In this document: piece after piece, positions 41,794-50,914 of the stretch
Position numbering within the stretch: the stretch's first letter is position 1
How the letters are laid out: each line of letters starts with the position of its first letter
NCBI RefSeq assembly: GCF_013816785.1
Contig: NZ_JACDDV010000005.1
Span: 1 to 64,000, forward strand
Direction: 5' to 3'
Length of the DNA stretch: 64,000 nt
DNA from: Sphingomonas sp.
Lineage (GTDB): Bacteria > Pseudomonadota > Alphaproteobacteria > Sphingomonadales > Sphingomonadaceae
Position numbers and translations under genes: made by a program
Notes under the pieces: model-generated
What the model was told of the DNA's origin: nothing
The model's input: only the letters and a program-made list of their open reading frames with translations
Database searches by the model: none

Positions 41794-42253
41794 TGGCCCG
41801 CGTCACCCGCTTCAGCGTGCCGGTGAAACTATGGGTTGGCTGCCCGTCCTGCTCGCAATGTCCCGACAGGAAGACATGGCCGCCCTTGGTTTGGCCAACC
41901 AGCCGGACGATGGCCTCGAGGGGTACATCGCTCCGCCCGCGCGCGATGAAATGGACGGCGCAATCGAGCGTGACGTAATGGCCCTCGGCCATCCCGGCGC
42001 AGCGTCCGCCGGCGAACAAGGCCATGTCGATGAAGCTCATCACCGCGCCGCCATGGATCGATCCGCCCATGTTGAGGTGCGCCTCGGTCGGAAACATCCT
42101 TGCGCGCGCCTGCCCTTCGCCTTCGGGCTTGAACAGCAGCCGACCCGTCTGCGCCGCGAAACTGCCGGGCGGGAAATCGCCCCAGCTGTACCAGCCGGGG
42201 TTTTGGGGGTCGGGCTCGGCCCCGGTGGGAACGCTCCCCGGCTCGTCGCTCAA
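41777..42253 (-). CDS. PaaI-type hotdog thioesterase
   Basis: 158-residue hotdog-fold thioesterase. Core motif [22 protein letters not shown] (Asn/His-Gly-Gly) and the closing [26 protein letters not shown] are PaaI-like. The start is a TTG at 42253 that overlaps the sdhB stop as TTGA, giving [11 protein letters not shown]; longer frames upstream are out of frame with known sequence. It is probably translationally coupled to sdhB and overlaps zapE at its end. The acyl-CoA substrate is unknown. Confidence 0.82.
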   Translation of the reverse strand: MSDEPGSVPTGAEPDPQNPGWYSWGDFPPGSFAAQTGRLLFKPEGEGQARARMFPTEAHLNMGGSIHGGAVMSFIDMALFAGGRCAGMAEGHYVTLDCAVHFIARGRSDVPLEAIVRLVGQTKGGHVFLSGHCEQDGQPTHSFTGTLKRVTRANGPSR

Positions 42254-43032
42254 GCCGCCCGCTCCGCGATCAATTTCTTGGTTTCGGCGATCGCCTTGGC
42301 CGGGTTCAGGCCCTTGGGGCAGGCGTTGGCGCAGTTCATGATGGTGTGGCAGCGGTAAAGGCGGAATGGATCCTCGAGCTGGTCCAATCGCTCGCCGGTC
42401 GCCTCGTCGCGGCTGTCGGCCAGCCAGCGGTAGGCGGCGAGCAGGACGGCAGGGCCCAAAAACTTGTCGCTGTTCCACCAATAGCTCGGGCAGCTGGTCG
42501 AGCAACAGGCGCACATGATGCATTCGTAAAGCCCGTCCAGTTTGGCGCGGTCGGCGGGCGACTGCAGCCGTTCCTTGGCCGACGGGTCCGGCGTCGCTGT
42601 CTTCAGCCACGGTTGGATCGACGCATATTGGGCGTAGAAATGGGTCATGTCGGGGACCAGGTCCTTGACCACTTCCATATGCGGCAAGGGGGTAATCTTA
42701 ACCTCGCCCTTGAGGTCGTCGATGGCGGTGGTGCAGGCGAGGCCGTTGCGGCCGTTCATATTCATCGAGCACGACCCGCAGATGCCCTCGCGGCACGAGC
42801 GGCGGAAGGTCAGCGTCGGGTCGATCTCGTTCTTGATCTTGATGATCGCATCGAGGACCATCGGCCCGCATTTATCGAGGTCGATCGCGTACGTGTCGTA
42901 GCGCGGATTGGCGCCGGTATCGGGGTCATAGCGATAGACTTTGAACGATTTTGTCCGCTTGCCCGCCTCGGCCGCAGGATAGTTGCGGCCTTTGCCGATC
43001 TTGCTGTTCTTGGGCAGGATGAATTCGGCCAT
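42250..43032 (-). CDS. sdhB: succinate dehydrogenase iron-sulfur subunit
   Basis: 260-residue SdhB; it carries electrons from SdhA to the membrane quinone. The [2Fe-2S] ligands are in [15 protein letters not shown] and LACTT; the [4Fe-4S] and [3Fe-4S] ligands are in [17 protein letters not shown] and [17 protein letters not shown]. It is cytoplasmic, at the inner membrane. sdhC, sdhD and sdhA are not next to it on this strand; upstream is a divergent glycosyltransferase gene. In this genome sdhB has apparently been separated from the rest of the operon, or is expressed on its own. Confidence 0.96.
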   Translation of the reverse strand: MAEFILPKNSKIGKGRNYPAAEAGKRTKSFKVYRYDPDTGANPRYDTYAIDLDKCGPMVLDAIIKIKNEIDPTLTFRRSCREGICGSCSMNMNGRNGLACTTAIDDLKGEVKITPLPHMEVVKDLVPDMTHFYAQYASIQPWLKTATPDPSAKERLQSPADRAKLDGLYECIMCACCSTSCPSYWWNSDKFLGPAVLLAAYRWLADSRDEATGERLDQLEDPFRLYRCHTIMNCANACPKGLNPAKAIAETKKLIAERAA

Positions 43033-43117
43033 CGGACTCTCGGGTCTCCTCGATTTCGTGCCGACTTAGCGAGCCGCACTGGGCAAGGGAAGAGCCGTAC
43101 GTTAGGTGAGCGGCCGA

Positions 43118-44212
43118 ATGAGCGGCCCCGCGATCCTCTATGTCCACGACCTGCGCGGCAGCGGCGTGGTGACCAACGCGATCGCCTTGGCGCGGCGGCT
43201 GGGGGCCGAGCGCAAAACGATCTTGGTGGCGGGCTATGGCAAGGGATTGAACCGCGCGGTTGATGTTGCCCCGGCGCGACTGGCGATATTGTCCGACGCG
43301 CCCGAGCCGGCCCGGGCGCGGTTGGCGTCGGCGCGGCGGCTGCGGCGGCTCATCCAGACGAGCGGCGCCAGACTGGTGATGTCGATGGGCAATTACGGCC
43401 ATTCGACGGTGTTTTTCGCAACGCGGGGAATGGACGTCCACACCGTCTACCGCATTAGCAACGAGATCGGGCGACCTGGGGCGGGGTTTCGCAGCTTCCG
43501 CCGCCGAGCGTGGCAAAAACTACTGCTCGCCACCGCCGATGGGATCGTGCTGGTAGGGCGCGCGCTGGCCGAGCAACCGCTGTTCGCCGGGGCGGTGAAG
43601 CGCGGGGAGGCGGCTTATATCCCCAACGGCATTGACCTCAAGCGGGCGGCCGCCGGGGCGGAGGGGCCGTCGCCGCACCCGTGGCTGGATGATGGCGGGC
43701 CGCCGGTGGTCCTGACCATCGGACGAATCCATGTGCAAAAGAACCTCGACGGGCTGGTCGAAGGCGCGGCGCTGGCGGCGGAAGTGCGGCCTCTCAGGCT
43801 GGTTATCGTCGGGTCGGGCGATGCCGCGCTGCGCGACCGGCTGACAGCGCAAGCCGATGAGCGCGGCCTGGCGCTGTTGTTCGCGGGCGAGACCGACAAT
43901 GTTTTCGCCTGGCTGGGGCGGGCCGACCTGTTCGCGCTGGTGTCGCACTGGGAAGGATCGTCGACCGCGCTGCTCGAGGCGATCGCAGTCGGCGCGCCAG
44001 TGGTTGCCAGCCGGCAGGCGGGGGACGCTGCTCACGTCCTCGACGGTGGCACCTATGGCCGGCTGGTCGATGCCGACGATCCGGCGAGCATCGCCGCGGG
44101 GATCGTAGCCCAACTCGACGTCCCGATCCGCCCCGGCAACCGCGCCGAGCAGTTCCGCCTCTACCGCACCCACCAGCGCTATCTTGATGTCCTAAGGGCC
44201 TTAGGAACCTAA
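43118..44212 (+). CDS. glycosyltransferase family 4 (GT-B fold)
   Basis: 364-residue glycosyltransferase. N-terminal YVHDLRGSGVVTNAIALARR (sugar-acceptor side), nucleotide-sugar side TIGRIHVQKNLDGLVEGAAL, and HWEGSSTALLEAIAVGAPVVA with the EX7E motif. It probably takes part in synthesis of lipopolysaccharide or exopolysaccharide. The ATG at 43118 is preceded by AGGTGAG; a GTG at 43106 is in frame but lacks a good site. It converges with a family 2 glycosyltransferase gene one base away, so these two look functionally related. Confidence 0.87.
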   Translation: MSGPAILYVHDLRGSGVVTNAIALARRLGAERKTILVAGYGKGLNRAVDVAPARLAILSDAPEPARARLASARRLRRLIQTSGARLVMSMGNYGHSTVFFATRGMDVHTVYRISNEIGRPGAGFRSFRRRAWQKLLLATADGIVLVGRALAEQPLFAGAVKRGEAAYIPNGIDLKRAAAGAEGPSPHPWLDDGGPPVVLTIGRIHVQKNLDGLVEGAALAAEVRPLRLVIVGSGDAALRDRLTAQADERGLALLFAGETDNVFAWLGRADLFALVSHWEGSSTALLEAIAVGAPVVASRQAGDAAHVLDGGTYGRLVDADDPASIAAGIVAQLDVPIRPGNRAEQFRLYRTHQRYLDVLRALGT

Positions 44213-44213
44213 T

Positions 44214-45239
44214 TCAAAGCGATCGTCGAGCCGCCCGGTTGGCGGCGAACGCGTAGCGGCCCTCTCGGTTAAACAGGCCAAGGCTCAGCGAAGATCGGGC
44301 CAATCTTCGCCAGCCATATGCTCGGTCGCTGCCATGAAACCCGGCGTTGCACGCCCGCGCCCAGAACAAAGCACAAACGTAAGCCAATCCGTCATCGTTA
44401 TAGACCCGAAGCCGGTGATTGGCGGCGATGATCCTCGTCAGCCAACGCTCCGTCCAGTCGATGAACTCGCGGTCCACGGCCCGTCGACGAAGCCGGCCGA
44501 GCAGAATGTGGCGATCCAGCTCGGTATCGTCGGCCGCGATGCCCAGCCGATCGAACTCCGCGGCGAACAAGGGTCGCTTGAACTCGCGGACGCGCGCCGC
44601 CTGCTGCTTGACGATCTGGCCCGCGTGATCCCGCCGTTCCATCAGGACTTCGGGAAGATTTGCGACGCGATGATCCGCCGACACGCGCAGGAACATGTCG
44701 AGATCCTCGCAGACGGGAAAGTCCGGATTATAGGGATAGTTTTTCAGGATCGCGGCCCGGCCGATCAGGGAGGATTGTTTGAAGGCGGCGCGAAACAGCA
44801 GCGTCGGGCGGATGATCTCGTGCCGGCCAGGGGCCGATCTAAGCTTGCGCTTGACTCCGGTGCCGATCGTTGCCGCGCACGCGCCCACCATGGCGATGTT
44901 CGGGTTCGCCTCGAGGAAGGCAAGCTGGAGCTCCAGCCGACGGGGGCGCGCCAGGTCGTCGCTGTCAAGCCAGGCGATAAAGTCGCCCCGCGCGGCGGCC
45001 AAACCGGTGTTTCGAGCGCCGGGAATTCCCTGGTTGCGTTCGTGGCGGATGAGGCGAAGCCGTGGGTCATCGATCGCCTCGACGACTGCCACGGTATCAT
45101 CAGTCGATCCATCGTCGACCACAACGATTTCAAGGTTGCTCAGCGATTGTGTCTGGATGCTGTTGATCGCCTCGGCAATCATCCCGGCCCGATTGAAGAC
45201 CGGCATGATGACCGAGACCCGCGGTTTTGACTCCGTCAA
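44214..45239 (-). CDS. glycosyltransferase family 2 (GT-A fold)
   Basis: 341-residue glycosyltransferase. The N-terminal GT2 motif VSVIMPVFNRAGMIAEAINS, the first Asp box EIVVVDDGSTDDT and the DXD-type IAWLDSDDLARP are clear. An inverting enzyme using nucleotide sugars; the acceptor is unknown. The start is a TTG at 45239 that overlaps the bcp stop as TTGA, so translation is coupled to bcp. It converges on the GT4 gene. Confidence 0.85.
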   Translation of the reverse strand: MTESKPRVSVIMPVFNRAGMIAEAINSIQTQSLSNLEIVVVDDGSTDDTVAVVEAIDDPRLRLIRHERNQGIPGARNTGLAAARGDFIAWLDSDDLARPRRLELQLAFLEANPNIAMVGACAATIGTGVKRKLRSAPGRHEIIRPTLLFRAAFKQSSLIGRAAILKNYPYNPDFPVCEDLDMFLRVSADHRVANLPEVLMERRDHAGQIVKQQAARVREFKRPLFAAEFDRLGIAADDTELDRHILLGRLRRRAVDREFIDWTERWLTRIIAANHRLRVYNDDGLAYVCALFWARACNAGFHGSDRAYGWRRLARSSLSLGLFNREGRYAFAANRAARRSL

Positions 45240-45691
45240 TGAGTTTTCGCTGCCGCGAGGACCTCTGCGGCATGACCCGGCACCTTGACCTTGCGCCATT
45301 CGCGCAGGATTTTGCCATCGGCGTCGATCAGGAAGGTGGCGCGCTCCATCCCCATATATTTGCGGCCGTACATCGATTTTTGGACCCAGGTGCCGAACGC
45401 GTCGCTGATTGCGCCATCCTCGTCGGCGGCGAGCGGGACCTTAAGCTCATATTTGGCGATGAACTTGTCATGTTTCGTCATCGGGTCGCGCGACACGCCG
45501 ACAACCTTGGCCCCGGCCGCGGCAAAATCGGCGGCCATCGCCGTAAAATCCTGCGCTTCGCGCGTGCAGCCCGACGTGTCGTCCTTGGGATAGAAAAAGA
45601 GCACCAGCGCCCCGCCCGGCGAGGCGAGGTCGAGGCTTGATCCGTCGCTGAGCCCGATGTTGAGAGCCGGAACCTTATCACCTTCGGTCAT
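45236..45691 (-). CDS. bcp: thioredoxin-dependent peroxiredoxin (Bcp/PrxQ)
   Basis: 151-residue atypical 2-Cys peroxiredoxin reducing hydroperoxides. The peroxidatic Cys is in FYPKDDTSGCTREAQDF; the adjacent position that usually holds the resolving Cys in PrxQ (five residues on) is Asp-Phe here, so this is a one-Cys-like form. Other features are VVGVSRDPMTKHDKF and ERATFLIDADGKI. The start at 45691 overlaps the glnE stop as ATGA. The stop overlaps the TTG start of the glycosyltransferase gene. A stand-alone antioxidant in the cytoplasm. Confidence 0.93.
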   Translation of the reverse strand: MTEGDKVPALNIGLSDGSSLDLASPGGALVLFFYPKDDTSGCTREAQDFTAMAADFAAAGAKVVGVSRDPMTKHDKFIAKYELKVPLAADEDGAISDAFGTWVQKSMYGRKYMGMERATFLIDADGKILREWRKVKVPGHAAEVLAAAKTH

Positions 45692-48393
45692 TGCTTGCCT
45701 TCCCTCACTGCCGCCCAGCGCGCCGCGATCCTCTGCCGGGCTTCGTCGATTGCCGCAAGCAGGCCCGACCAATCGGAGTGCCCGCACAGCGACGCGACCA
45801 ACGCGCGCGACTGTTCGGCCGGCTCCATCGAGCCTTGCGGGCTGACCAGGCGCAGGACGACCAGCACCCGGCTGAGCAGGCGCAGGTCGAGATCGGCGCC
45901 TGCGTCAATGAGACCCGCTTCGGCCAATCGGGCCAGCGCGACCTCGAGCCGCGGGTCGAGCCCGACATGGTAGCTCAATTGCAGCGTGTGGACCACGAAC
46001 TCCAGGTCGACCAGGCCACCGGGGCCGAGCTTGATGTCGAGCGATCCGGAGGCCGGCTTGTGGCGCGCTATTTCCTCGCGCATCGCCGCGGCGTCGGCCC
46101 GAATTTTGGCCGGATCATTAGCAACGGAAGATATTTGAAGGAAGAGATCGCGGACCTTTTCCTTGGCCGCGTCCGATCCGGTCAGCGGCCGCGCGCGGCA
46201 CAGAGCCATATGCTCCCACGTCCAGGCTTCGCTCCTCTGATAGGCCCCGAACGCCTCCAGGCTCACGGCCAACATGCCCTGCGCCCCCTGCGGACGAAGG
46301 CGTGTGTCGACATCGTAGAGGGGCCCGACCGCTGTCGGCGTGCCGAGCGCAGCGCTGATCCGGCTGGCGAGACGATTGTAATAGTCGGTCGCCGGGACTG
46401 GCCGCGGCCCGTTCGACTGCACCCCTGGCGGGGCGTCGAACAGGTAGATGAGGTCGAGGTCGCTGGCATGGGTCAGCGCCCGCCCGCCGAGCCGGCCAAG
46501 GCCGAGGATGATCAGCTCGCCGCCCGGGACCACGCCGTTCGCCTGCGCGAATTCGCGCTGCACCGCCTCGCTCAGCGCGACGATCGCCGCTTCGGCAAGG
46601 TCGCTATAGCCCTCGGCGATGACGATCGGGTCTCGGTATGCAGCGAGCAATTGCACGCCCAGCGCGAAGCGGCGCTCGCCCACGGTGCGGCGGATGCGGT
46701 CGAGCGCCGTGTCGAACGCATCGCCCTTGATCTTGGCGCGGAATCGCTCGGTCAGCGCATCCGCGTCGGGCGGCACGCCGAAGCTCGATTCGTCGATCAG
46801 CCCGTCGAACAGTGTCGGCCGCCGCGCCAGCTGGTCGGCTAGCGGCGGCGCATGGGTCAGAATCAGCGCGAACAGGTCGGCGAGGCGCGGCCCGGCGGCA
46901 AGCAGGCGATAGAGGTTGATCCCGCTCGACAGCTTATCGACAATGTCGCCGAACCGATTCAGCGCTCGCATTGGGTCCGGGCCGGCCGCAATCGCTTCCA
47001 TCAACGTCGGCAGCATCGCCTCGAACGCCGCCCGGGCCGCCGGGGAGCGCAGAGAGCGCGCCCGCCCAGAGCGCCAATCGCCGAGGTGCCTGACGGCCTC
47101 CTCGACGTCCGTAAACCCGATCTCCGCAAGCTCGGCCCGCAGGATGTCGGGGTCATTCGACAAGCGCTCCTCGCGCTCGGTCACCAAGCCGTCGAACTGG
47201 CGGGCGACAAAATCGACATGGCATGCCAGCGATCGCATCAGCGCCGCGCCATCCTCGCGTCCGTCTAGCCTGGCGAGCGCGTCGAGCGCCACGGAATCGA
47301 CGGGCAGGCGGTGCTCCTGCCGATCGTCGATCATCTGCACGCGATGCTCGGTAGTGCGCAAGGCGCGATAGGCGGCGCCGATGGCCGTCGCGACATCCCG
47401 GTCCAGCCGACCGGCGTCGGCCAATGCTGCCAGCGCGTCGAGGGTTGCTGGGGCCTGCAACGCCGGCTCGCGCCCGCCATGGATCAACTGCTGGACCTGG
47501 GTGAAAAACTCGGCCTCGCGGATGCCGCCGCGGCCGCGCTTGAGGTCAAATCCGGGGCCGAATGCCTGGCCCTGCGCATAATGATCGCGGATGCGCAGCG
47601 AGATTTCTCGAATTTCCTGGATCGCGCCGAAATCGAGCGCGCGACGCCAGACGAACGGCCGGATTTCCTCCAGGAAGGTGTCGCCGACCGCGCGGTCGCC
47701 GGCGGCGGCGCGAGCGCGGATGAAGGCGGCGCGCTCCCACGGCAGGGCCGAACTCTCGTAATAGCTGATTGCCGCGCCAATCGGCAGGACGATTGGCGTG
47801 ACCTCGGGCGCGGGGCGGAGTCGCAAGTCGACCCGTGCGACATAGCCCTCGGCCGTTCGCTGCTGCATAAGCTCGACGAACCGCCGGCCATAACGCACCG
47901 CCGCTTCGCCGGGATCGTCGCGCGCGCGGCGCGGCAGCGTCGCCGGGTCGAACAGCAGCACAAGATCGACGTCGGAAGAATAGTTGAGCTCGCGGCTGCC
48001 AAGCTTGCCGAGCGCGAGGATGGCGATGCCGCGCGGCTCGGCGTCGGGCATGCGTTCCAAGATCGCGGCGGAAAGCGCCTCGTCCATCGCCGCGTCGGCG
48101 AAATCGGACAAGGCGCGGGTCACCCAGATCAGGTCCTTCTCGCCGCTGAGATCGGCCAGCGCAACGGCCAGGGCGATCGCGTGGCGGCGGAGGCGGAGGC
48201 GGGCGGCTACCCCGTCGCCCTCGAGAGCCGCCGCGACCGCAAACGCCGCTTCGCTGCCATGATCGACGAACATTCGCGCCACTTGCGGAAAGGCGGCGGC
48301 GGCGGCGCGAAGGAACGGTGAATGCGCCTCGGCGCGCGCCAGCGCCGCCGCCCGCTGCGAAGAATCGACCGTCGCAATCATGCCACATCTCAT
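45688..48393 (-). CDS. glnE: bifunctional glutamine synthetase adenylyl-transferase/removing enzyme
   Basis: 901-residue GlnE. It adenylylates glutamine synthetase under nitrogen excess and reverses this under limitation, directed by PII. Two nucleotidyltransferase domains: the first with ALGKLGSRELNYSSDVDLVL, the second with GLGRLGGRALTHASDLDLIY, each followed by the GlnE/GlnD-type helix region. A little shorter than E. coli GlnE (946). The ATG at 48381 (MIATVDSSQRAAALAR) is an alternative start. Its stop overlaps bcp as ATGA. Confidence 0.94.
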   Translation of the reverse strand: MRCGMIATVDSSQRAAALARAEAHSPFLRAAAAAFPQVARMFVDHGSEAAFAVAAALEGDGVAARLRLRRHAIALAVALADLSGEKDLIWVTRALSDFADAAMDEALSAAILERMPDAEPRGIAILALGKLGSRELNYSSDVDLVLLFDPATLPRRARDDPGEAAVRYGRRFVELMQQRTAEGYVARVDLRLRPAPEVTPIVLPIGAAISYYESSALPWERAAFIRARAAAGDRAVGDTFLEEIRPFVWRRALDFGAIQEIREISLRIRDHYAQGQAFGPGFDLKRGRGGIREAEFFTQVQQLIHGGREPALQAPATLDALAALADAGRLDRDVATAIGAAYRALRTTEHRVQMIDDRQEHRLPVDSVALDALARLDGREDGAALMRSLACHVDFVARQFDGLVTEREERLSNDPDILRAELAEIGFTDVEEAVRHLGDWRSGRARSLRSPAARAAFEAMLPTLMEAIAAGPDPMRALNRFGDIVDKLSSGINLYRLLAAGPRLADLFALILTHAPPLADQLARRPTLFDGLIDESSFGVPPDADALTERFRAKIKGDAFDTALDRIRRTVGERRFALGVQLLAAYRDPIVIAEGYSDLAEAAIVALSEAVQREFAQANGVVPGGELIILGLGRLGGRALTHASDLDLIYLFDAPPGVQSNGPRPVPATDYYNRLASRISAALGTPTAVGPLYDVDTRLRPQGAQGMLAVSLEAFGAYQRSEAWTWEHMALCRARPLTGSDAAKEKVRDLFLQISSVANDPAKIRADAAAMREEIARHKPASGSLDIKLGPGGLVDLEFVVHTLQLSYHVGLDPRLEVALARLAEAGLIDAGADLDLRLLSRVLVVLRLVSPQGSMEPAEQSRALVASLCGHSDWSGLLAAIDEARQRIAARWAAVREGKQ

Positions 48394-48486
48394 GGCCGAT
48401 GCGGCGAGCGACGGAAACCTCTGGCGCTTTCGAGCATTAAGTAGCTGATGAATTTGGAACGTCCCTTTGTTGCAAGGACGGAAGGC

Positions 48487-48621
48487 ATGAAGCGCATTAT
48501 CTGCTCGAATGATCTTCCACCGTCCCAGGCAGGCCTTGCCGCCGCCCTGCGCCGCGCTTTTGAAGCGCCGAGCGGAGACGCGTCGTGCGAGTTCGACGCG
48601 CTGCTGAGGAAGCTCGGGTAA
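48487..48621 (+). CDS. short hypothetical protein, 44 residues
   Basis: A 44-codon frame MKRIICSNDLPPSQAGLAAA... with a GGAAGG-type ribosome-binding site close to the ATG. It contains a small helical segment (LAAALRRAFEAP) and two cysteines. It lies between the divergent glnE and the convergent ecfG, and its stop is 10 bases before the ecfG stop. No family recognised. It may be a real small protein or a chance frame. Confidence 0.4.
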   Translation: MKRIICSNDLPPSQAGLAAALRRAFEAPSGDASCEFDALLRKLG

Positions 48622-48630
48622 GGCGGCGGC

Positions 48631-49335
48631 TTAGCCGCGGTCGCGGCTAAGCTCGTCGACCTCGGCCATGATTTCCTGAAGCGCGGTCTTGTCGGGATTG
48701 GTTTTGTGCTGCCGCCGCGAGGGCAGCTTTCCCCCGCTGAGCAGAGCCTCTAACGCGACCCTCCCGCGCGCCACGCGACTCTTGATCGTGCCGACCGCGC
48801 AGCCACATATCTCGGCTGCTTCTTCATAAGCGAAACCGCCCGCGCCGACCAGGATCAGCGCCTCGCGTTGCGGTTGCGGCAGGTGGAGCAGGGCGCGTTG
48901 CATGTCGCCCAGTTCGACGTGCCGGTCCTGACTGGCGGGGGCGGCGAGAATCTTGGCGGCGGTGACATCGTCCCACTCGCCCTTGAACCGCGCGCGGCGC
49001 ATCTGGCTCAAAAACAGGTTGCGAAGAATGATGAATGTCCAGGCGCGCATGTTGGTCCCGGCCTGGAACCGAAGCCTCGCCGCCCAGGCCTTGAGCAGCG
49101 TTTCCTGAACCAAGTCGTCGGCAAGATCGCGGCTGCCCGAAAGCGAACGGCCGAACGCGCGCAGATGGGGAATGACCTGCGCCAGCTGTTCCTTGAATTC
49201 GTTGTCGGGCAGCGGCACCGGTTCGGGGCGCGGTCCCTCTTCGACTTCATCGTCGTCGGAATCGTTCACAGGAATCCGCCCCGCTTTTGCCTCGGCCGTC
49301 CTGACAGCCTCGGCCTTGTGATACGCACCAGCCAT
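48631..49335 (-). CDS. ecfG: general stress response sigma factor EcfG
   Basis: 234-residue ECF sigma factor of the EcfG class, the output of the alphaproteobacterial general stress response. Region 2 is VIPHLRAFGRSLSGSRDLADD and AWTFIILRNLFLSQMRRARF; region 4 is LPQPQREALILVGAGGFAYE with HTH EAAEICGCAVGTIKSRVARG. An acidic, unusual N-terminal extension (DSDDDEVEEGPRPEP) precedes region 2, and a basic tail follows region 4. NepR (50690-50896) holds EcfG inactive; PhyR-P releases it. It lies 12 bases behind a small membrane protein gene and is probably transcribed from the EcfG promoter at 49516-49541, i.e. autoregulated. Confidence 0.93.
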   Translation of the reverse strand: MAGAYHKAEAVRTAEAKAGRIPVNDSDDDEVEEGPRPEPVPLPDNEFKEQLAQVIPHLRAFGRSLSGSRDLADDLVQETLLKAWAARLRFQAGTNMRAWTFIILRNLFLSQMRRARFKGEWDDVTAAKILAAPASQDRHVELGDMQRALLHLPQPQREALILVGAGGFAYEEAAEICGCAVGTIKSRVARGRVALEALLSGGKLPSRRQHKTNPDKTALQEIMAEVDELSRDRG

Positions 49336-49347
49336 CAATGTAGGGGC

Positions 49348-49485
49348 TTAGCGGGCGACGAACAATATGACGGCAAAGATTGCAATTACGAGCAACAGGC
49401 CACCGCCAAGGACAAGCCGCATGCTCTTTGGTCCCGTTCCCTCGCGCGCCTCGGTCCCGGTCAGATGTTCCGGCTGATCGTCCAT
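49348..49485 (-). CDS. 45-residue single-pass membrane protein upstream of ecfG
   Basis: MDDQPEHLTGTEAREGTGPK is followed by SMRLVLGGGLLLVIAIFAVI and ends LFVAR: a short polar N-terminus and one clear transmembrane helix to the C-terminus. GGGAAC provides a ribosome-binding site. Its stop is 12 bases before the ecfG ATG, and a perfect EcfG-type promoter (49516-49541) lies 31 bases upstream of its start, so it is probably transcribed with ecfG under stress control. Too short for routine gene callers. Function unknown; an envelope protein of the stress response is the simplest reading. Confidence 0.7.
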   Translation of the reverse strand: MDDQPEHLTGTEAREGTGPKSMRLVLGGGLLLVIAIFAVILFVAR

Positions 49486-49515
49486 GTCGTTCCCATCAAG
49501 AATGTTTCACCCACC

Positions 49516-49541
49516 AACGCAGCGCGACTCGTACCGGTTCC
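49516..49541 (-). promoter_or_regulatory. EcfG-type promoter of the small membrane protein and ecfG
   Basis: On the minus strand GGAAC (49541-49537), 17 bases and CGTT (49519-49516): an exact match to the EcfG consensus GGAAC-N16/17-CGTT. The predicted transcription start is about 23 bases before the small gene's ATG. Confidence 0.8.
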
Positions 49542-49587
49542 GAAAAGACGGGAACTTAGCCGTTGATCGCCGACGTTCGGGTTTGGT

Positions 49588-50388
49588 TCAGCCGGCGGGA
49601 ACGGTCGCGGCGTCGAAAAACAAAGCCTGGCTGATCGCCGCCTTGACCGTCGAGCGCTGAAAAGGCTTGGTGATCAGGAAGGTCGGCTCGGGCCGAGTGC
49701 CGGTCAACAGTCGCTCGGGAAAGGCGGTAATGAAGATCACCGGCACCGAGAATTCGGCGAGAATGTCTTTGACCGCGTCGATTCCGGAGCTGTCGTCGGC
49801 CAACTGGATATCGGCCAGCACGAGCCCCGGCGGCGACTTGCGCGCCTGGGTCACCGCTTCGTCCCGGGTGACGGCAACGCCGGTCACGTTGTGGCCAAGA
49901 TCGCGAACGATCGATTCGATGTCCATCGCAATGATGGGCTCGTCCTCGATGATCAGCACATCGGCGTGAGTCTGCCGCTCAATTTCCTCCATTGCCTCGG
50001 CGACCAGATTCTCGACGTCATCGGGCGAAGCCGAGATCAGATAGGCGGTGTCGTCGCTGGAAAAGCCCTCGAGGCTGGTCAGCAGCAAGGCTTGGCGCGA
50101 CAGAGGCGTTATCCGTGACAGGCGTGCCTGCGCGATGCCCTCATGGCCGCCAAGGCTGGTGGTCGGCTCCTCGCCCTCCTCGATATTGGCGCTCGACCAG
50201 ATCGCGTGGAAGGTGCGGTAAAGTCCGAGGCGCGGCTCGATCTCGGTTGGAAATTCCTCTGGCCCCGCGACGATCGTCTCCAGAGTCGCACGAACGAAGG
50301 CGTCGCCATGCGCCTGGCTTCCGGTCAGGGCGCGCGCATAACGGCGAAGAAAGGGCAGATGCGGTGCGAGTTCTTGACCCAACGACAT
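49588..50388 (-). CDS. phyR: general stress response regulator PhyR
   Basis: 266 residues. The sigma-factor-like domain (1-130; MSLGQELAPHLPFLRRYARA, TPLSRQALLLTSLEGFSS) mimics an ECF sigma factor and binds NepR once the C-terminal receiver domain is phosphorylated. Receiver features: VLIIEDEPIIAMDIESIV, phosphoacceptor D193 in GLVLADIQLAD, and FLITKPFQRST. The start at 50388 yields the canonical N-terminus; an upstream in-frame Met at 50472 adds 28 residues lacking family similarity. Divergent from nepR, as in other sphingomonads. Confidence 0.95.
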   Translation of the reverse strand: MSLGQELAPHLPFLRRYARALTGSQAHGDAFVRATLETIVAGPEEFPTEIEPRLGLYRTFHAIWSSANIEEGEEPTTSLGGHEGIAQARLSRITPLSRQALLLTSLEGFSSDDTAYLISASPDDVENLVAEAMEEIERQTHADVLIIEDEPIIAMDIESIVRDLGHNVTGVAVTRDEAVTQARKSPPGLVLADIQLADDSSGIDAVKDILAEFSVPVIFITAFPERLLTGTRPEPTFLITKPFQRSTVKAAISQALFFDAATVPAG

Positions 50389-50689
50389 AAAAAGATGGTC
50401 TCCGCTAAATTCGTTAAATCGCTCGGCGTCCGTTGTGGGCGCGCCGAAGCGGTGGCGCAACCCTGTAGCCAAGCGATGAATGACCTTTCAATGGCCCACA
50501 CCCATGCCCCAAGTTCGCGCAAGGTGGAACAAAGCACTGGCGATTTGGTTTCCTGCTTCGCTACCTCGGTCCCAATAGAAGTCGCGCATTGACGGGGCCG
50601 TGTGGCGGGCGATAGGTTCGGTGTCGTTCCCGAGGTCGTACCTCTCGGTCGGCTTTGCGCCCAGTGAGTTTTCAAAAGGATTGGCGCAT
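50389..50689. other. 301-base divergent control region between phyR and nepR
   Basis: Contains the promoter regions of phyR and nepR. A candidate EcfG-type site on the plus strand is at 50526-50550. AAAGGA before the nepR ATG is its ribosome-binding site. No other structure was recognised. Confidence 0.6.
50526..50550 (+). promoter_or_regulatory. candidate EcfG-type promoter of nepR
   Basis: GGAAC (50526-50530), 16 bases, GGTT (50547-50550), 140 bases before nepR. One base off the -10 consensus; the long leader is a weakness. Confidence 0.5.
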
Positions 50690-50896
50690 ATGCTCGTGCG
50701 CGAGGGGGACGAGAGGTTGAGTGGTACTGAAAAAGCCAGCGGCGACCGCGTTTCCGGCAAACCCGGCGCTTCCGCTCCCCAAAAGCGCAAGGTCAAGTCC
50801 GGCACGGTGGGTCGCGCCCTCCGCACCGTCTACGACGATATGCTGCGCGAAGAGGTTCCCACGGATTTCCTCGACCTTCTTGGCAAGCTCGACTGA
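50690..50896 (+). CDS. nepR: anti-sigma factor NepR
   Basis: 68-residue NepR. The C-terminal conserved part VGRALRTVYDDMLREEVP followed by TDFLDLLGKL is diagnostic: its two helices grip EcfG regions 2 and 4. The N-terminal half is disordered and basic (KPGASAPQKRKVKSG). The start at 50690 has an AAAGGA ribosome-binding site. Under stress, phosphorylated PhyR takes NepR away from EcfG. It is 18 bases upstream of the kinase-like gene, forming a nepR-kinase operon. Confidence 0.93.
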   Translation: MLVREGDERLSGTEKASGDRVSGKPGASAPQKRKVKSGTVGRALRTVYDDMLREEVPTDFLDLLGKLD

Positions 50897-50914
50897 AGTT
50901 CGGGTCGAGGCCGC

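Noticed and set aside
50605-50630. EcfG promoter for phyR on the minus strand (GGAAC at 50630-50626)
   Set aside because: No CGTT or GGTT at 16-17 bases.
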